Assembly (NCBI GenBank): GCA_965207805.1
Contig: OZ242312.1
Location: 248,001-312,000, forward strand
Reading direction: 5' to 3'
DNA length: 64,000 nucleotides
DNA from: Palauibacter sp965207805
GTDB taxonomy: Bacteria; Gemmatimonadota; Gemmatimonadetes; Palauibacterales; Palauibacteraceae
Of the stretch, positions 1 to 8,179 are shown piece after piece (within the stretch, counting starts at the first letter, position 1; each line of letters starts with the position of its first letter). The translations under genes were made by a program, and so were the position numbers. Under the pieces are notes generated by a model. The model was not told where the DNA came from. It made no database searches and saw only the letters and a list, made by a program, of their open reading frames with translations.

Positions 1-201
1 GCGCAGCCGGATCACCTCGGCCTCTCCCACCGAAGTCTGTTCGGCGGGGACGGAAAGCCGGGAGGGCTCTTCGACCCCGAAGTCCGGCGCGAATGGCGAC
101 TCAACGCGGTCGCACCCGACGCTCGCCAGCACGCAGGCCAGCAGCATGGCGGTGGCCGCCGGACTCCCGAACCCGAACCTGCCTGGCCGGCTGAACCGCA
201 T
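1..201 (-). CDS. Lipoprotein, N-terminal part (runs off the window)
   Basis: The first 67 codons of a minus-strand gene are visible. Its ATG at 199-201 is preceded by a strong GGGAGGG ribosome binding site. The N-terminus has a few arginines, a hydrophobic core and a lipobox ending at Cys30 (LASVGC), so the product is expected to be exported and lipid-anchored. After the cysteine comes an acidic, proline-rich linker typical of surface lipoproteins. The rest lies outside the window, so no function can be given. It is divergent from the amidohydrolase at 363, and the 161-bp gap presumably holds both promoters. Confidence 0.6.
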   Translation of the reverse strand, partial: MRFSRPGRFGFGSPAATAMLLACVLASVGCDRVESPFAPDFGVEEPSRLSVPAEQTSVGEAEVIRLR

Positions 202-362
202 GAACCCTCCCTTCGCGTACGTCGTCATCCGTAATCCCGTGTGCTAAACGCCCCGTTGCCGCGTTATGCGACAGTTCGATGGCCTCCACGGACCGCTTTT
301 CGGCTTGCGCGCGGCCGATCCGGGGTCGAACGTGGCTGGGCGTGCTGAAGGAGGTGGGACGG

Positions 363-1820
363 ATGCCCGATCGCAGGGAGTTTCTGAGTCTGGCCGGCAT
401 CGGCGGCGGCGGTGCGCTGCTTGGGGCCTGCGCGGGCGGCGAAGCGGGATTCGCTTCCGCCCGCGCGGGGAGCGAGGGGTTGGACCCGACCGCTCGCGCG
501 TTGCTCGACGAGTTGCGCGAGATTCCCATCGACGACACGCACTGCCACCCGATCACCTTCGACGACGCGCAGACGGATCCCGACGCGTTCATCGAGCGGC
601 TGGCGCTCTCCGCCTTCCCCATGGACCGCTACTTTCCGGCCGGCGTCTACGGACGCTGGCAGGCGGGCGATGCCTCGGAGCGCGCCACCCTCGACGCCGA
701 GTTCGACATCGCGGCCACCCGCTCCCGAGTGCTCGGGCAGGCCGGTGACACCGTCTTCCTCCGCTACCTCGTGAAGGAACTCGCCGCCTTCCTCGACTGC
801 GACGCGACCTTCGAAGCGGTGATCGAGGCTCGGAACGAGCGGGGCCGGGACTACGCGAGCTATCTGGGCGCCCTGTTCGCCGACGCGAACATCGAGAACG
901 CGATGGTTGACATGGGCTACCGGGAGGGGATGGATCAGGCGGGCATCGACCGCTTCAAGGACGCGATCGCCCCGGCCCGCGGACGGCACATCCTCCGGGT
1001 GGACACGATCCTCCGCGGCCTCATGGGCGACGACCTCGACCTCGGGATCGACGAGATCGAGACCGGGATGATGGCCGAGATCGAGGCGGGACTGGACGGC
1101 GACGGCAACCTCGGCGCCCCCTCGTATGGGATGAAGTCGTACCTGCTCCCGCGGCTGGGGCTGCTCAAGCCGCACTTTGATCGAGGAGCGGCCCGGCGCT
1201 CATGGGACGCGTTTCGCGGGAGGCGCTCGCGCGGCGAGGTCCCGGCTGCCGACGCCCAGGACCGCGACGACTACTGGCAGATCCAGAGCGAGGCGCTGAT
1301 CTACCTCCACTCGCTCGCGCTCGAGGCGTGTCTGGAGCGGGACATGCCGATGCAGTTCCACGCCGGCGACGGCGAGGGGCCGCGCGGGATCATGCGGAAC
1401 CAGGATCCCTTCCTCATGGAGGAGATGGTCCGCTTCGAGCGCGGCGGCGTGATGCGGATGCCGCAGGTTATCCTCATCCACGCGGGCTACCCGCTGATCG
1501 GGCAGGCCGCATGGCTCACGCACCTGTACGCGAACTGCCACTTCGAACTGTCGCTCGCCGCGCCCCTCATCCACCACGGCATGCTGCGCATGTTCCTGGA
1601 GGTGATGGAGGTCGTCCCCCTGTCGAAGATCCTGTTCGGGAGCGACGCCTATCACCTGCCGGAGTTCTACTGGCTCGCGGCCAAGTGGGGCCGGCGCTTC
1701 CTCGCGCAGGCGCTCGGGATCTACGTCGACGCCGGAATCCTGACCCGCGACGAGGCCGTAGCGGCCGCCCGCATGATCCTGCACGAAAACAACCGCCGCC
1801 TCTACCATCTCGATGACTGA
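363..1820 (+). CDS. Exported amidohydrolase-superfamily protein (Tat/lipoprotein signal)
   Basis: A 485-residue protein of the metal-dependent amidohydrolase superfamily (Amidohydro_2-like TIM barrel). The visible metal-site signatures are the DTHCH motif with His60/His62, a strand ending ILIHAGYP (His373) and the C-terminal LFGSDAYH with Asp428. The start at 363 is preferred over an upstream in-frame ATG at 279 because AAGGAGG lies just upstream. The resulting N-terminus MPDRREFLSLAGIGGGG also carries a twin-arginine motif followed by a lipobox (LLGAC), implying export of the folded enzyme and lipid anchoring. Substrate is unknown. The next amidohydrolase starts 13 bp downstream behind its own GGAGGA, so the two form an operon. 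Confidence 0.8.
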   Translation: MPDRREFLSLAGIGGGGALLGACAGGEAGFASARAGSEGLDPTARALLDELREIPIDDTHCHPITFDDAQTDPDAFIERLALSAFPMDRYFPAGVYGRWQAGDASERATLDAEFDIAATRSRVLGQAGDTVFLRYLVKELAAFLDCDATFEAVIEARNERGRDYASYLGALFADANIENAMVDMGYREGMDQAGIDRFKDAIAPARGRHILRVDTILRGLMGDDLDLGIDEIETGMMAEIEAGLDGDGNLGAPSYGMKSYLLPRLGLLKPHFDRGAARRSWDAFRGRRSRGEVPAADAQDRDDYWQIQSEALIYLHSLALEACLERDMPMQFHAGDGEGPRGIMRNQDPFLMEEMVRFERGGVMRMPQVILIHAGYPLIGQAAWLTHLYANCHFELSLAAPLIHHGMLRMFLEVMEVVPLSKILFGSDAYHLPEFYWLAAKWGRRFLAQALGIYVDAGILTRDEAVAAARMILHENNRRLYHLDD

Positions 1821-1833
1821 CCTCGGAGGACCC

Positions 1834-3504
1834 ATGAAGACGACTGGCCGCGCGATTCGAGGCGCTCTCACCGCGCTCTCGGCGCTGATCCTTCTGGCCA
1901 CCGCGGCGGAAGCCGTGCAGCCGATGCAGATGGTCGGGGCTCCCGACCGGGGCCCCGACGAGGGTGAGGGACCGTACGACCGGCTCATCATCCGCGGCGC
2001 CACCGTGATCGACGGCACCGGCGCGCCGCCCATCGGACCGATGGACATCGTCATCGAGGGGAACCGCATCGTCGATGTCGTCGGCGTCGGCGTCCCGCAG
2101 CGTCCCATCGATGAGGCGCGCCGCCCCGGCCTGACGGTCGAGGGCAACCCCGATGCGGTCGTGCACGAGATCGACGCCACGGGCATGTACGTCCTGCCGG
2201 GGTTCGTCGACCTCCACCTGCACACGGGCGGCGTCCCGAAGGCGCCCGAGGCGGAGTACACGTACAAGCTGTGGATGTCGCACGGCATCACGACCGGCCG
2301 CGGCGTCGCCTTCGGCCCGCACGACTGGTCGATCCGGGAGAAGGCCCGGAGCGCGGCGAACGAGATCGTGGCCCCCCGCATGTGGGTCTATCCCTTCACG
2401 GGCGCCGGCGGCGAGGGATGGAGCGGCCGCCTGATCGACACCCCGGAGGACGCGCGCGACTGGGCCCGTTACGTGAAGGAGTCGGGCGGCGACGGACTCA
2501 AGCTCAACTCCTTCCGCCCGGAGATCATGGAGGCTCTGCTGGACGAGGCGGCCCAACTCGGCCTCGGGAGCACGGCCCATCTCGGCCAGATGGGCGTCGC
2601 GCAGATGAACGCGCTCGACGCCGCGCGCCTCGGCCTCGGCACCGTCACGCACTTCTACGGGCTGTTCGAGGCGCTGTACAAGGACCTCGACGTCCAGCCG
2701 TGGCCCCCGGAGATGAACTACAACGACGAGCAGCACCGTTTCGGGCAGGTGCCCATGCAGTGGAACCTGATCCACGAGCGCGGGAGCCCGCAGTGGAACG
2801 CCTTCCTCGAGGAGATGCTCTCGCTCGACGTCACCCTCGACCCCACGATGACCGCCTACCAGGCGAGCTGGGACGTGGACGACCAGATGTACGCGCCGTG
2901 GCACGAGACCTACACGCTGCCGACGCTGTGGGAGTTCTACGAAGCGAACCGTGAGGACCACGGCTCCTACTACTTCGACTGGACGACGTGGGAAGAGGTC
3001 GCATGGCGCGACTTCCTCGAGGTGTGGCACGATCTGCTCAACGACTACAAGAACATGGGCGGCCGCGTCACCGCGAGCTCGGACGCCGGCTACATCTACA
3101 ACCTCATGGGGTTCTCCACGATCCAGGAGATGGAACTTCTGCAGCACGCCGGGTTCCATCCGCTGGAGGTGATCCGCGCCGCGACCATGCACGCGGCCGA
3201 GACGCTGTTCAAGCCGACGGGCCGGCCGATCGAGTTCGGCGTCGTGCGACGCGGCCTGCTGGCGGACCTCGTGATCGTGGACGAGAACCCGATCCAAAAC
3301 CTGAAGGTTCTGTACGGGACGGGCGCGCGGCGCCTGAACGACGAGACCGGCGAGGTGGAGACGGTCGGCGGCATCCTCTACACGATCAAGGACGGCATCG
3401 TCTACGACGCGAAGCGCCTCCTCGCCGACGTGGCCGAGATGGTCGAGGCACAGAAGCGCGCCGTCACCACGACCACCACCGACAACGGAGATTCGAATAG
3501 ATGA
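1834..3504 (+). CDS. Exported amidohydrolase (imidazolonepropionase/dihydroorotase type)
   Basis: A 556-residue amidohydrolase with a cleavable signal peptide (ALILLATAAEA). The barrel metal ligands are recognisable: DLHLH (His128, His130), STAHLG (His249), VTHFYG (His273) and SSDAG (Asp417). The flanking beta-sandwich strands, such as the N-terminal VIDGTGAPPI and the C-terminal LLADLVIVDENP, are characteristic of the imidazolonase-like subgroup. ATG 1834 is chosen because GGAGGA sits three bases upstream; an in-frame ATG at 1813 overlaps the previous stop. The product probably hydrolyses a cyclic amide or peptide-like compound outside the cytoplasm, but the substrate cannot be read from sequence. 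It is translationally coupled to msrA through ATGA. Confidence 0.85.
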   Translation: MKTTGRAIRGALTALSALILLATAAEAVQPMQMVGAPDRGPDEGEGPYDRLIIRGATVIDGTGAPPIGPMDIVIEGNRIVDVVGVGVPQRPIDEARRPGLTVEGNPDAVVHEIDATGMYVLPGFVDLHLHTGGVPKAPEAEYTYKLWMSHGITTGRGVAFGPHDWSIREKARSAANEIVAPRMWVYPFTGAGGEGWSGRLIDTPEDARDWARYVKESGGDGLKLNSFRPEIMEALLDEAAQLGLGSTAHLGQMGVAQMNALDAARLGLGTVTHFYGLFEALYKDLDVQPWPPEMNYNDEQHRFGQVPMQWNLIHERGSPQWNAFLEEMLSLDVTLDPTMTAYQASWDVDDQMYAPWHETYTLPTLWEFYEANREDHGSYYFDWTTWEEVAWRDFLEVWHDLLNDYKNMGGRVTASSDAGYIYNLMGFSTIQEMELLQHAGFHPLEVIRAATMHAAETLFKPTGRPIEFGVVRRGLLADLVIVDENPIQNLKVLYGTGARRLNDETGEVETVGGILYTIKDGIVYDAKRLLADVAEMVEAQKRAVTTTTTDNGDSNR

Positions 3505-4055
3505 GTGAGAGAACGGAGACGGCGACGCTGGGTGGGGGGTGCTTCTGGTGCCTGGAGGCCGTGTATCAGCTTCTGGAGGGCGTACGCGGCGTGAAGTCCG
3601 GGTACGCCGGTGGGCACGCGCAGAACCCGACCTACGAACAGGTGTGCACGGGCCGCACCGGGCATGCGGAAGTCGTACGGGTCACCTTCGATCCGGATAC
3701 GGTCTCGTTCGACGATCTGCTGGACGTGTTCTTCACGATCCACGATCCGACGACGCTGAACCGGCAGGGCGCGGATGTGGGAACGCAGTACCGCTCGGCG
3801 ATCTTCCACGAGAGCGAGGCGCAGAAGGACGCGGCCGAGCGGAAGATGGCCGAGATCACGGCGGCGGGGATCTGGCAGGACCCCATCGTGACGGAGATCG
3901 CCCCGCTGGAGACGTTCTACCCGGCGGAGGCGTACCACGACGACTACCTGAATCGGAACCCGACCCAGCCGTACTGCCAGGCCGTTGTCGCGCCGAAGGT
4001 GGCGAAGTTCCGCCGCCAGCACCTCCAGCGCCTGAAGCGCGGAGCGGGCGTCTGA
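3501..4055 (+). CDS. msrA: Peptide-methionine (S)-S-oxide reductase MsrA
   Basis: A 184-residue MsrA, full length for the family. The catalytic motif GGCFWC places the nucleophilic cysteine at residue 14, and the conserved blocks SGYAGG, HAEVVRVTFDP and FFTIHDPTTLNRQGADVGTQYRS follow in order. It reduces methionine-S-sulfoxide in proteins using thioredoxin. No signal peptide is seen, so it should act in the cytoplasm. Its ATG overlaps the stop of the preceding amidohydrolase (ATGA). No MsrB domain is fused and no separate msrB is visible in this window. Confidence 0.97.
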   Translation: MSERTETATLGGGCFWCLEAVYQLLEGVRGVKSGYAGGHAQNPTYEQVCTGRTGHAEVVRVTFDPDTVSFDDLLDVFFTIHDPTTLNRQGADVGTQYRSAIFHESEAQKDAAERKMAEITAAGIWQDPIVTEIAPLETFYPAEAYHDDYLNRNPTQPYCQAVVAPKVAKFRRQHLQRLKRGAGV

Positions 4056-4107
4056 CGGAGGCCGCGGCGCTTTCTGCGCGGCGCCGGTCTTCGCGGCGGG
4101 TCGCCGC

Positions 4108-4746
4108 GTGACGACGCCGGCGCACGCCGCGCTCAGCCTGATCGTCCTGGGCCGGTCCGAGCGCAACGCGCTGCCGGTCGCGCTCGGGGCCGTCGCCCCG
4201 GACCTCCCGATGCTCGTCTTCTACCTCTGGGAGCGGCTCGCGCGCGGCGTGTCGGAGGGCCGGATCTGGTCGGAGCGCTACTTCGACCCCGGCTGGCAGG
4301 TCGTGTTCGACATCCCGAGTTCGATCCCTCTTCTCGCACTCGCCCTGTGCATTCTCCTCGTGCTCATCGGCCGGCGCTCGACCGCAACCGGGGGCATCCC
4401 GCCGGCCGGAGTGGCCGCCGCGCCGCGGCCGGCGAGGCTCACCGCAGCGGCCCTGTTCGTCGCGAGCATGATCCTCCACGCGCTCGGCGACCTTCCCCTG
4501 CACCGGGAAGACGCCCACCGCCACTTCTTCCCGTTCAGCGATTGGCGCTTCACCAGCCCCGTGTCGTACTGGGATCCGGACCACTACGGAGGGTATGCGG
4601 CTATCGGCGAAGTCCTCCTCGTGCTGGCCGTCTCCGTCTTCCTCTTCCGGGCCTACCAGGGCCGTGGCCGCTGGATCGTCGCCGGAGTGGCCGGCATCTA
4701 CGCGCTGTTCGTCAGCTTCGCCGTACTGATGTGGTCCGGGCTGTGA
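4108..4746 (+). CDS. Multi-pass membrane protein (YdjM/metal-dependent hydrolase-like)
   Basis: A 212-residue protein starting at GTG 4108. It begins MTTPAHAALSLIVLG and continues with an ALGAVAPDLP block. The early TPAH and the APD motif resemble integral-membrane predicted hydrolases of the YdjM/LexA-regulated type. Hydrophobic segments are visible near residues 72-90, 110-130, 165-180 and 190-210. A HREDAHRHFFPFSDW stretch supplies clustered histidines and acids that could bind metal. Function is unknown and the family assignment is tentative. The stop overlaps the GTG of the P450 gene (GTGA), so the two are probably co-translated. Confidence 0.65.
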   Translation: MTTPAHAALSLIVLGRSERNALPVALGAVAPDLPMLVFYLWERLARGVSEGRIWSERYFDPGWQVVFDIPSSIPLLALALCILLVLIGRRSTATGGIPPAGVAAAPRPARLTAAALFVASMILHALGDLPLHREDAHRHFFPFSDWRFTSPVSYWDPDHYGGYAAIGEVLLVLAVSVFLFRAYQGRGRWIVAGVAGIYALFVSFAVLMWSGL

Positions 4747-5969
4747 CGGCCGACCGGTTCCCGCTCGGGGCACGGGTCCGTCTCGCGGACCTCGCGGTCG
4801 ATCCCTACCCCATCTTCGCCGCGCTACGGGAGGCCGAGCCCGTCACCTGGGTGCCGGAGATCGAGCGCTGGTTCCTCACGCGACGCGACGACATCCTCGC
4901 CGTGCTCCGGGACCCCGACCTCTTCACGACCGATGCGCCCTCCACGATCCGCGACATGTTCGGCGTCCACATGATGACGACGGAGGGTCCGACCCAGATC
5001 CGCTACAAGCGGAAGTGCCTGCCTCCGTTCCACGCCTCCCGAATGGAGACGGCTTCGCTGCCGCCCCTGGTGGCGGAGGTCGAGCGGCGGGTGGAGGCGA
5101 TGCGGTCCGCGGCGAGGCCGGCTGGCGGACGGACCGGTCGATGGCAGGCCGGGGAGGTGCGGACGCGCGTGGCGCGCCCGGTCGCCCTCCACTCGGTGCT
5201 GTCCGTGCTCGGCATTCCGCTGGCCGAGACGAGGCGCGTGAACGAATGGTACGAACACTTCGCCCGCGCGCTGGCGAACTTCGCCGGAGATCCGGACCTG
5301 CGCGCGGCCGGTAAGGGGGCGGCGGACGCGTTCGGCCGGGCGCTGGCACCGATCCTCGAGGAACTCGAACGGGACCCGGACGGCAGCCTCCTCGCCGACC
5401 TGGCGTGCGACCACGTCGACCCGCTCACGGCAGAGGAGATCCGCTCCAACGCGCTCATCATCCTCTTCGGCGGGATCGAGACGACTGAATCCATGATCGC
5501 GAACGCCGTGTGGGCGCTGCTCTCGCATCCCGAACAACTCCCGGAAGCGCGTGCAAGCAAGGCCGCACTGGACCTGGCGATCGAGGAGACGCTGCGCTGG
5601 GAGCCGGCGGTGCAATCCGCCGCCCGCCACGCCACCGGCGACACCGAGATCCGCGGCGTCCGCATCGCGAAGGGCGAGGTCGTGCACTGCATGCTGGGTG
5701 CGGCGAACCGCGACCCCGCGCACTTCGAGCACCCCGACCGCTTCGACGCGATCCGCCGAAACGCCGGCGACCACCTGTCGTTCGCGGTGGGCCGCCACTT
5801 CTGCCTCGGCGCACCGCTCGCCCGCCTCGAGACCCGCGTCGTACTCGAAACCCTCTGGGCCCGCTGCCCCGGCCTCCGCCTTGACCCGGACCGCCCCGCG
5901 GCCCCCTATGGCTACGAATTCCGGAAACCCGAAACCGTGTGGGTGGAATGGACCGGAACGAGTTCCTGA
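4743..5969 (+). CDS. Cytochrome P450
   Basis: A 408-residue soluble bacterial P450 of about normal family length. The I-helix motif FGGIETTE lies at residues 242-249, the ExxR pair is Glu282/Arg285 (EETLR), and the haem-binding loop FAVGRHFCLG places the thiolate ligand at Cys354. GTG 4743 is chosen because it overlaps the preceding stop (GTGA) and gives the usual short N-terminus; the open frame continues upstream but that part is only an overlap with the membrane gene. It should use ferredoxin and a reductase encoded elsewhere to hydroxylate a small hydrophobic substrate, which cannot be named. The last 22 bases overlap the HNH gene. Confidence 0.95.
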   Translation: MTADRFPLGARVRLADLAVDPYPIFAALREAEPVTWVPEIERWFLTRRDDILAVLRDPDLFTTDAPSTIRDMFGVHMMTTEGPTQIRYKRKCLPPFHASRMETASLPPLVAEVERRVEAMRSAARPAGGRTGRWQAGEVRTRVARPVALHSVLSVLGIPLAETRRVNEWYEHFARALANFAGDPDLRAAGKGAADAFGRALAPILEELERDPDGSLLADLACDHVDPLTAEEIRSNALIILFGGIETTESMIANAVWALLSHPEQLPEARASKAALDLAIEETLRWEPAVQSAARHATGDTEIRGVRIAKGEVVHCMLGAANRDPAHFEHPDRFDAIRRNAGDHLSFAVGRHFCLGAPLARLETRVVLETLWARCPGLRLDPDRPAAPYGYEFRKPETVWVEWTGTSS

Positions 5970-6895
5970 ACCGCGTAGCGACCATCAATGTGTGGCAGCA
6001 CGGCGATTCGCGTGCCCCGCACAAGCCCTTGCTGCTGTTGCTCGCCCTCGGACGGGTGACGCGGGGCGAAGCTCGTCTGGTCGGCTACGGATCGGTCGTG
6101 GAGCGACAGCTCACCGTCCTGCTCGAGCGCTTCGGACGTCCGCGCGTCCGCCATCATCCGGATCAACCGTACTGCCGTCTCCCTAACGATGGGCTGTGGG
6201 AGATCCCCGGCATCGAAGACCTGCCAGTGACGCGCGGCGGTACCGCATCGATCCCCGCGCTTCGCCAGACGGCCGGCGGCTTCCCCGACGCCGCATACGA
6301 GTTGTTGCGCGGGAACCCGACACTTGTGGAGGACGCGGTACGGGCGATCCTGGATGCGCATTTCCCTCCCTCGCTGCACTCCGATATCCGGGATGCGGTG
6401 GGCCTTCCCGACTACCTCCACGATCCGGCTCGCGCCGAGGATCCCTGGACGGCCCACGGCCCCCAGGTAAAGGAGACGATGACCACGGCGCGCGATCCGC
6501 GCTTCAGGCGTCGCGTGCTGCGCGCCTACGAGCGTCGCTGCGCCGTCTGCGACTTCGATGTTCGCATCGAGGATCAACTCCTGGGTCTCGAAGCGGCACA
6601 CATCAAGTGGCACGCGGCCGGCGGTCCCGACCGCGTACCCAACGGGCTCGCCATGTGCTCCTTCCACCACAAGGCCCTCGATATCGGTGCTTTGGGGCTG
6701 GAAAAGAAGGGACGGGACGTTGCCGTGCTGATCTCCAGCGAAGTCAACGGACGGAGTGAGGCCGTCCGTCAATTGCGCGACCTGCGCGGCGTCCCGCTCC
6801 GGCGACCTCAGGGGACCGAACTTGCTCCGGACGTGGAATTCGTGGCGTGGCACCGCAGAGAGGTGTTCCGAGAACCCGCCCTCGGAGCGCGCTAG
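5948..6895 (+). CDS. HNH endonuclease, phosphorothioated-DNA-sensing type
   Basis: A 315-residue protein with an N-terminal block (WQHGDSRAPHKPLLLLLALGR) as found in ScoMcrA/SprMcrA-type enzymes, which cut phosphorothioate-modified DNA. Its C-terminal HNH nuclease has a CAVCDFDV zinc knuckle, EAAHIKW carrying the HNH histidine, and NGLAMCSFHHKALD. Family knowledge suggests a type IV restriction role; that it reads phosphorothioate is inferred from the N-terminal similarity. ATG 5948 is preferred to GTG 5939 because family members begin MDRNE. It overlaps the P450 end by 22 bp, an unusual partner for a defence gene. No dnd or ssp modification genes are seen in the window, consistent with a sensor of foreign modification. 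Confidence 0.8.
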   Translation: MDRNEFLNRVATINVWQHGDSRAPHKPLLLLLALGRVTRGEARLVGYGSVVERQLTVLLERFGRPRVRHHPDQPYCRLPNDGLWEIPGIEDLPVTRGGTASIPALRQTAGGFPDAAYELLRGNPTLVEDAVRAILDAHFPPSLHSDIRDAVGLPDYLHDPARAEDPWTAHGPQVKETMTTARDPRFRRRVLRAYERRCAVCDFDVRIEDQLLGLEAAHIKWHAAGGPDRVPNGLAMCSFHHKALDIGALGLEKKGRDVAVLISSEVNGRSEAVRQLRDLRGVPLRRPQGTELAPDVEFVAWHRREVFREPALGAR

Positions 6896-6906
6896 AGCAA
6901 ACGCGG

Positions 6907-6926
6907 GACGTTCCCGCGGGAACGTC
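6907..6926. repeat. Perfect 20-bp palindrome between convergent genes
   Basis: GACGTTCCCGCGGGAACGTC is a perfect palindrome in the 49-bp gap between the convergent HNH and serine hydrolase genes. Nineteen bases spanning it recur exactly at 60711-60729. There is no T-run, so it is not a classical intrinsic terminator. It may be a protein-binding site or a small dispersed palindromic repeat. Confidence 0.6.
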
Positions 6927-6944
6927 TTCCGCACAAAACGCCCG

Positions 6945-8057
6945 TCAGCAGTCGGCGCCGCAGTGGGCGGCGACGAGGCGCGTGAGGATGCCCATGTAGT
7001 CGTCCCACGGCGTCTGGGCGTCCGGCACCGTCTTGTGCGCGACGACCATGCCCACCGACGGGATGACGGTGACGAACTGGCCGTACGCGCCGCGGCCGCT
7101 GTACGCCCCCTCGAATCCCTTCGGCACCGCGGGGCCGTCCCATACCCACCACATGTACCCGTAGCCGAACTCGCCCCCGCGCAGGCCCTCGGGGTTCATC
7201 TCCTCGGAGGGCGTGACGATGCCCGCGATGCGTTCGGCCCACCCGTCGGGAAGAACCCGCTCTCCTTCCCACATTCCGTCCCGCAGCATGACGTATCCGA
7301 TCCGGGCCATGTCCCGCGTGGAGAGGACCATGTGATAGGCGAGGTTACGGGACCGCGTCTCGTCGCCCGACTTGCGGTGGATCGACCGGTCCCAGTCCTC
7401 GAACCCCAGCGGCACCGCGAGATCGGTTTCGAGCGCGTCGTAGATGTTGCGGCCCGTGAGCTGCTCGAAAACGGCTCCGGCCGCGTTGAAGTCCCAGTTG
7501 CTGTACAGGTAGTACGTACCGGGCTCCTGCGAGCCCCGGGGCGGCGCGTCCGCGAGGTTGTCCCCGGCGTTCGAAGCGGGGTGATAAACGCCGGAGCGGG
7601 CGGTGACGAGGTCGAGGACCCGGGCGCGCTTCTCGATCGGGAGCAGCCCCTGTACGTCGTCCATGCCGAGGTCTTCGAGGGTGAGCCCGAGATCGATCGT
7701 CCCGTCCTCCACGTAGTTCCCGTACAGCATGGCGAGGATGCTCTTCCGCACCGAGGCGAGATAGCTCAGCGAGTCGACGGGCCCATGCTCGAACAGCACG
7801 CGTCCCCCGACGACGGCCATCACGGCGGACGTGTTGATCCCCTCCACGTAGGGGTGAATCGCATCCAGCGCCTCGCCCGAGAACCCGACTGCGGCCGGAT
7901 CCGCGATCCGCTCCCACGACGCCCCCGGATAGACCGTCTCGGCCGCGCGCTCCCCGACCGGCGCCGGAGCGCACGCGAACCCGGTTGCGAGGGCCAGCAC
8001 CAGCGCCGCCAGCGCGCCGCATCCTTTGACGCGGTCCTCATGTCGCACGATCATCAT
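6945..8057 (-). CDS. Beta-lactamase-family serine hydrolase (class C/esterase type), lipoprotein
   Basis: A 370-residue serine hydrolase of the class C beta-lactamase/DD-peptidase/esterase fold. The SxxK catalytic motif is Ser102-Val-Arg-Lys105 and the tyrosine motif is Tyr185-Ser-Asn187. The N-terminus has a hydrophobic core ending in a lipobox (TGFAC, Cys29), so it is likely an exported lipoprotein. The start at 8057 (or the adjacent ATG 8054) is chosen because it gives the signal peptide directly. The open frame extends to 8201, but that extension lacks a signal and overlaps the divergent peptidase start. Substrate is unknown; most such proteins are esterases or peptidases rather than antibiotic-resistance enzymes. 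Confidence 0.85.
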   Translation of the reverse strand: MMIVRHEDRVKGCGALAALVLALATGFACAPAPVGERAAETVYPGASWERIADPAAVGFSGEALDAIHPYVEGINTSAVMAVVGGRVLFEHGPVDSLSYLASVRKSILAMLYGNYVEDGTIDLGLTLEDLGMDDVQGLLPIEKRARVLDLVTARSGVYHPASNAGDNLADAPPRGSQEPGTYYLYSNWDFNAAGAVFEQLTGRNIYDALETDLAVPLGFEDWDRSIHRKSGDETRSRNLAYHMVLSTRDMARIGYVMLRDGMWEGERVLPDGWAERIAGIVTPSEEMNPEGLRGGEFGYGYMWWVWDGPAVPKGFEGAYSGRGAYGQFVTVIPSVGMVVAHKTVPDAQTPWDDYMGILTRLVAAHCGADC

Positions 8058-8179
8058 GTCCCGATTTCCGTCCTGGAGAACTGGAAAGAAGAAAACAGTG
8101 AAACGCGCGCAGCACCGCCGCCAGTGCAACGGCTGCGAACACGGGCGATCAGAATCCGAGTGAAGCGAAGGAGTCGTCG

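Noticed and set aside
4347..4742. N-terminal extension of the P450 frame
   Set aside because: It overlaps the membrane protein out of frame and is Arg/Pro-rich; GTG 4743 coupled to the preceding stop gives a normal P450.
6907..6926. Palindrome as intrinsic terminator
   Set aside because: The symmetry is perfect but there is no T-run on either strand, and an identical copy lies inside a coding region.
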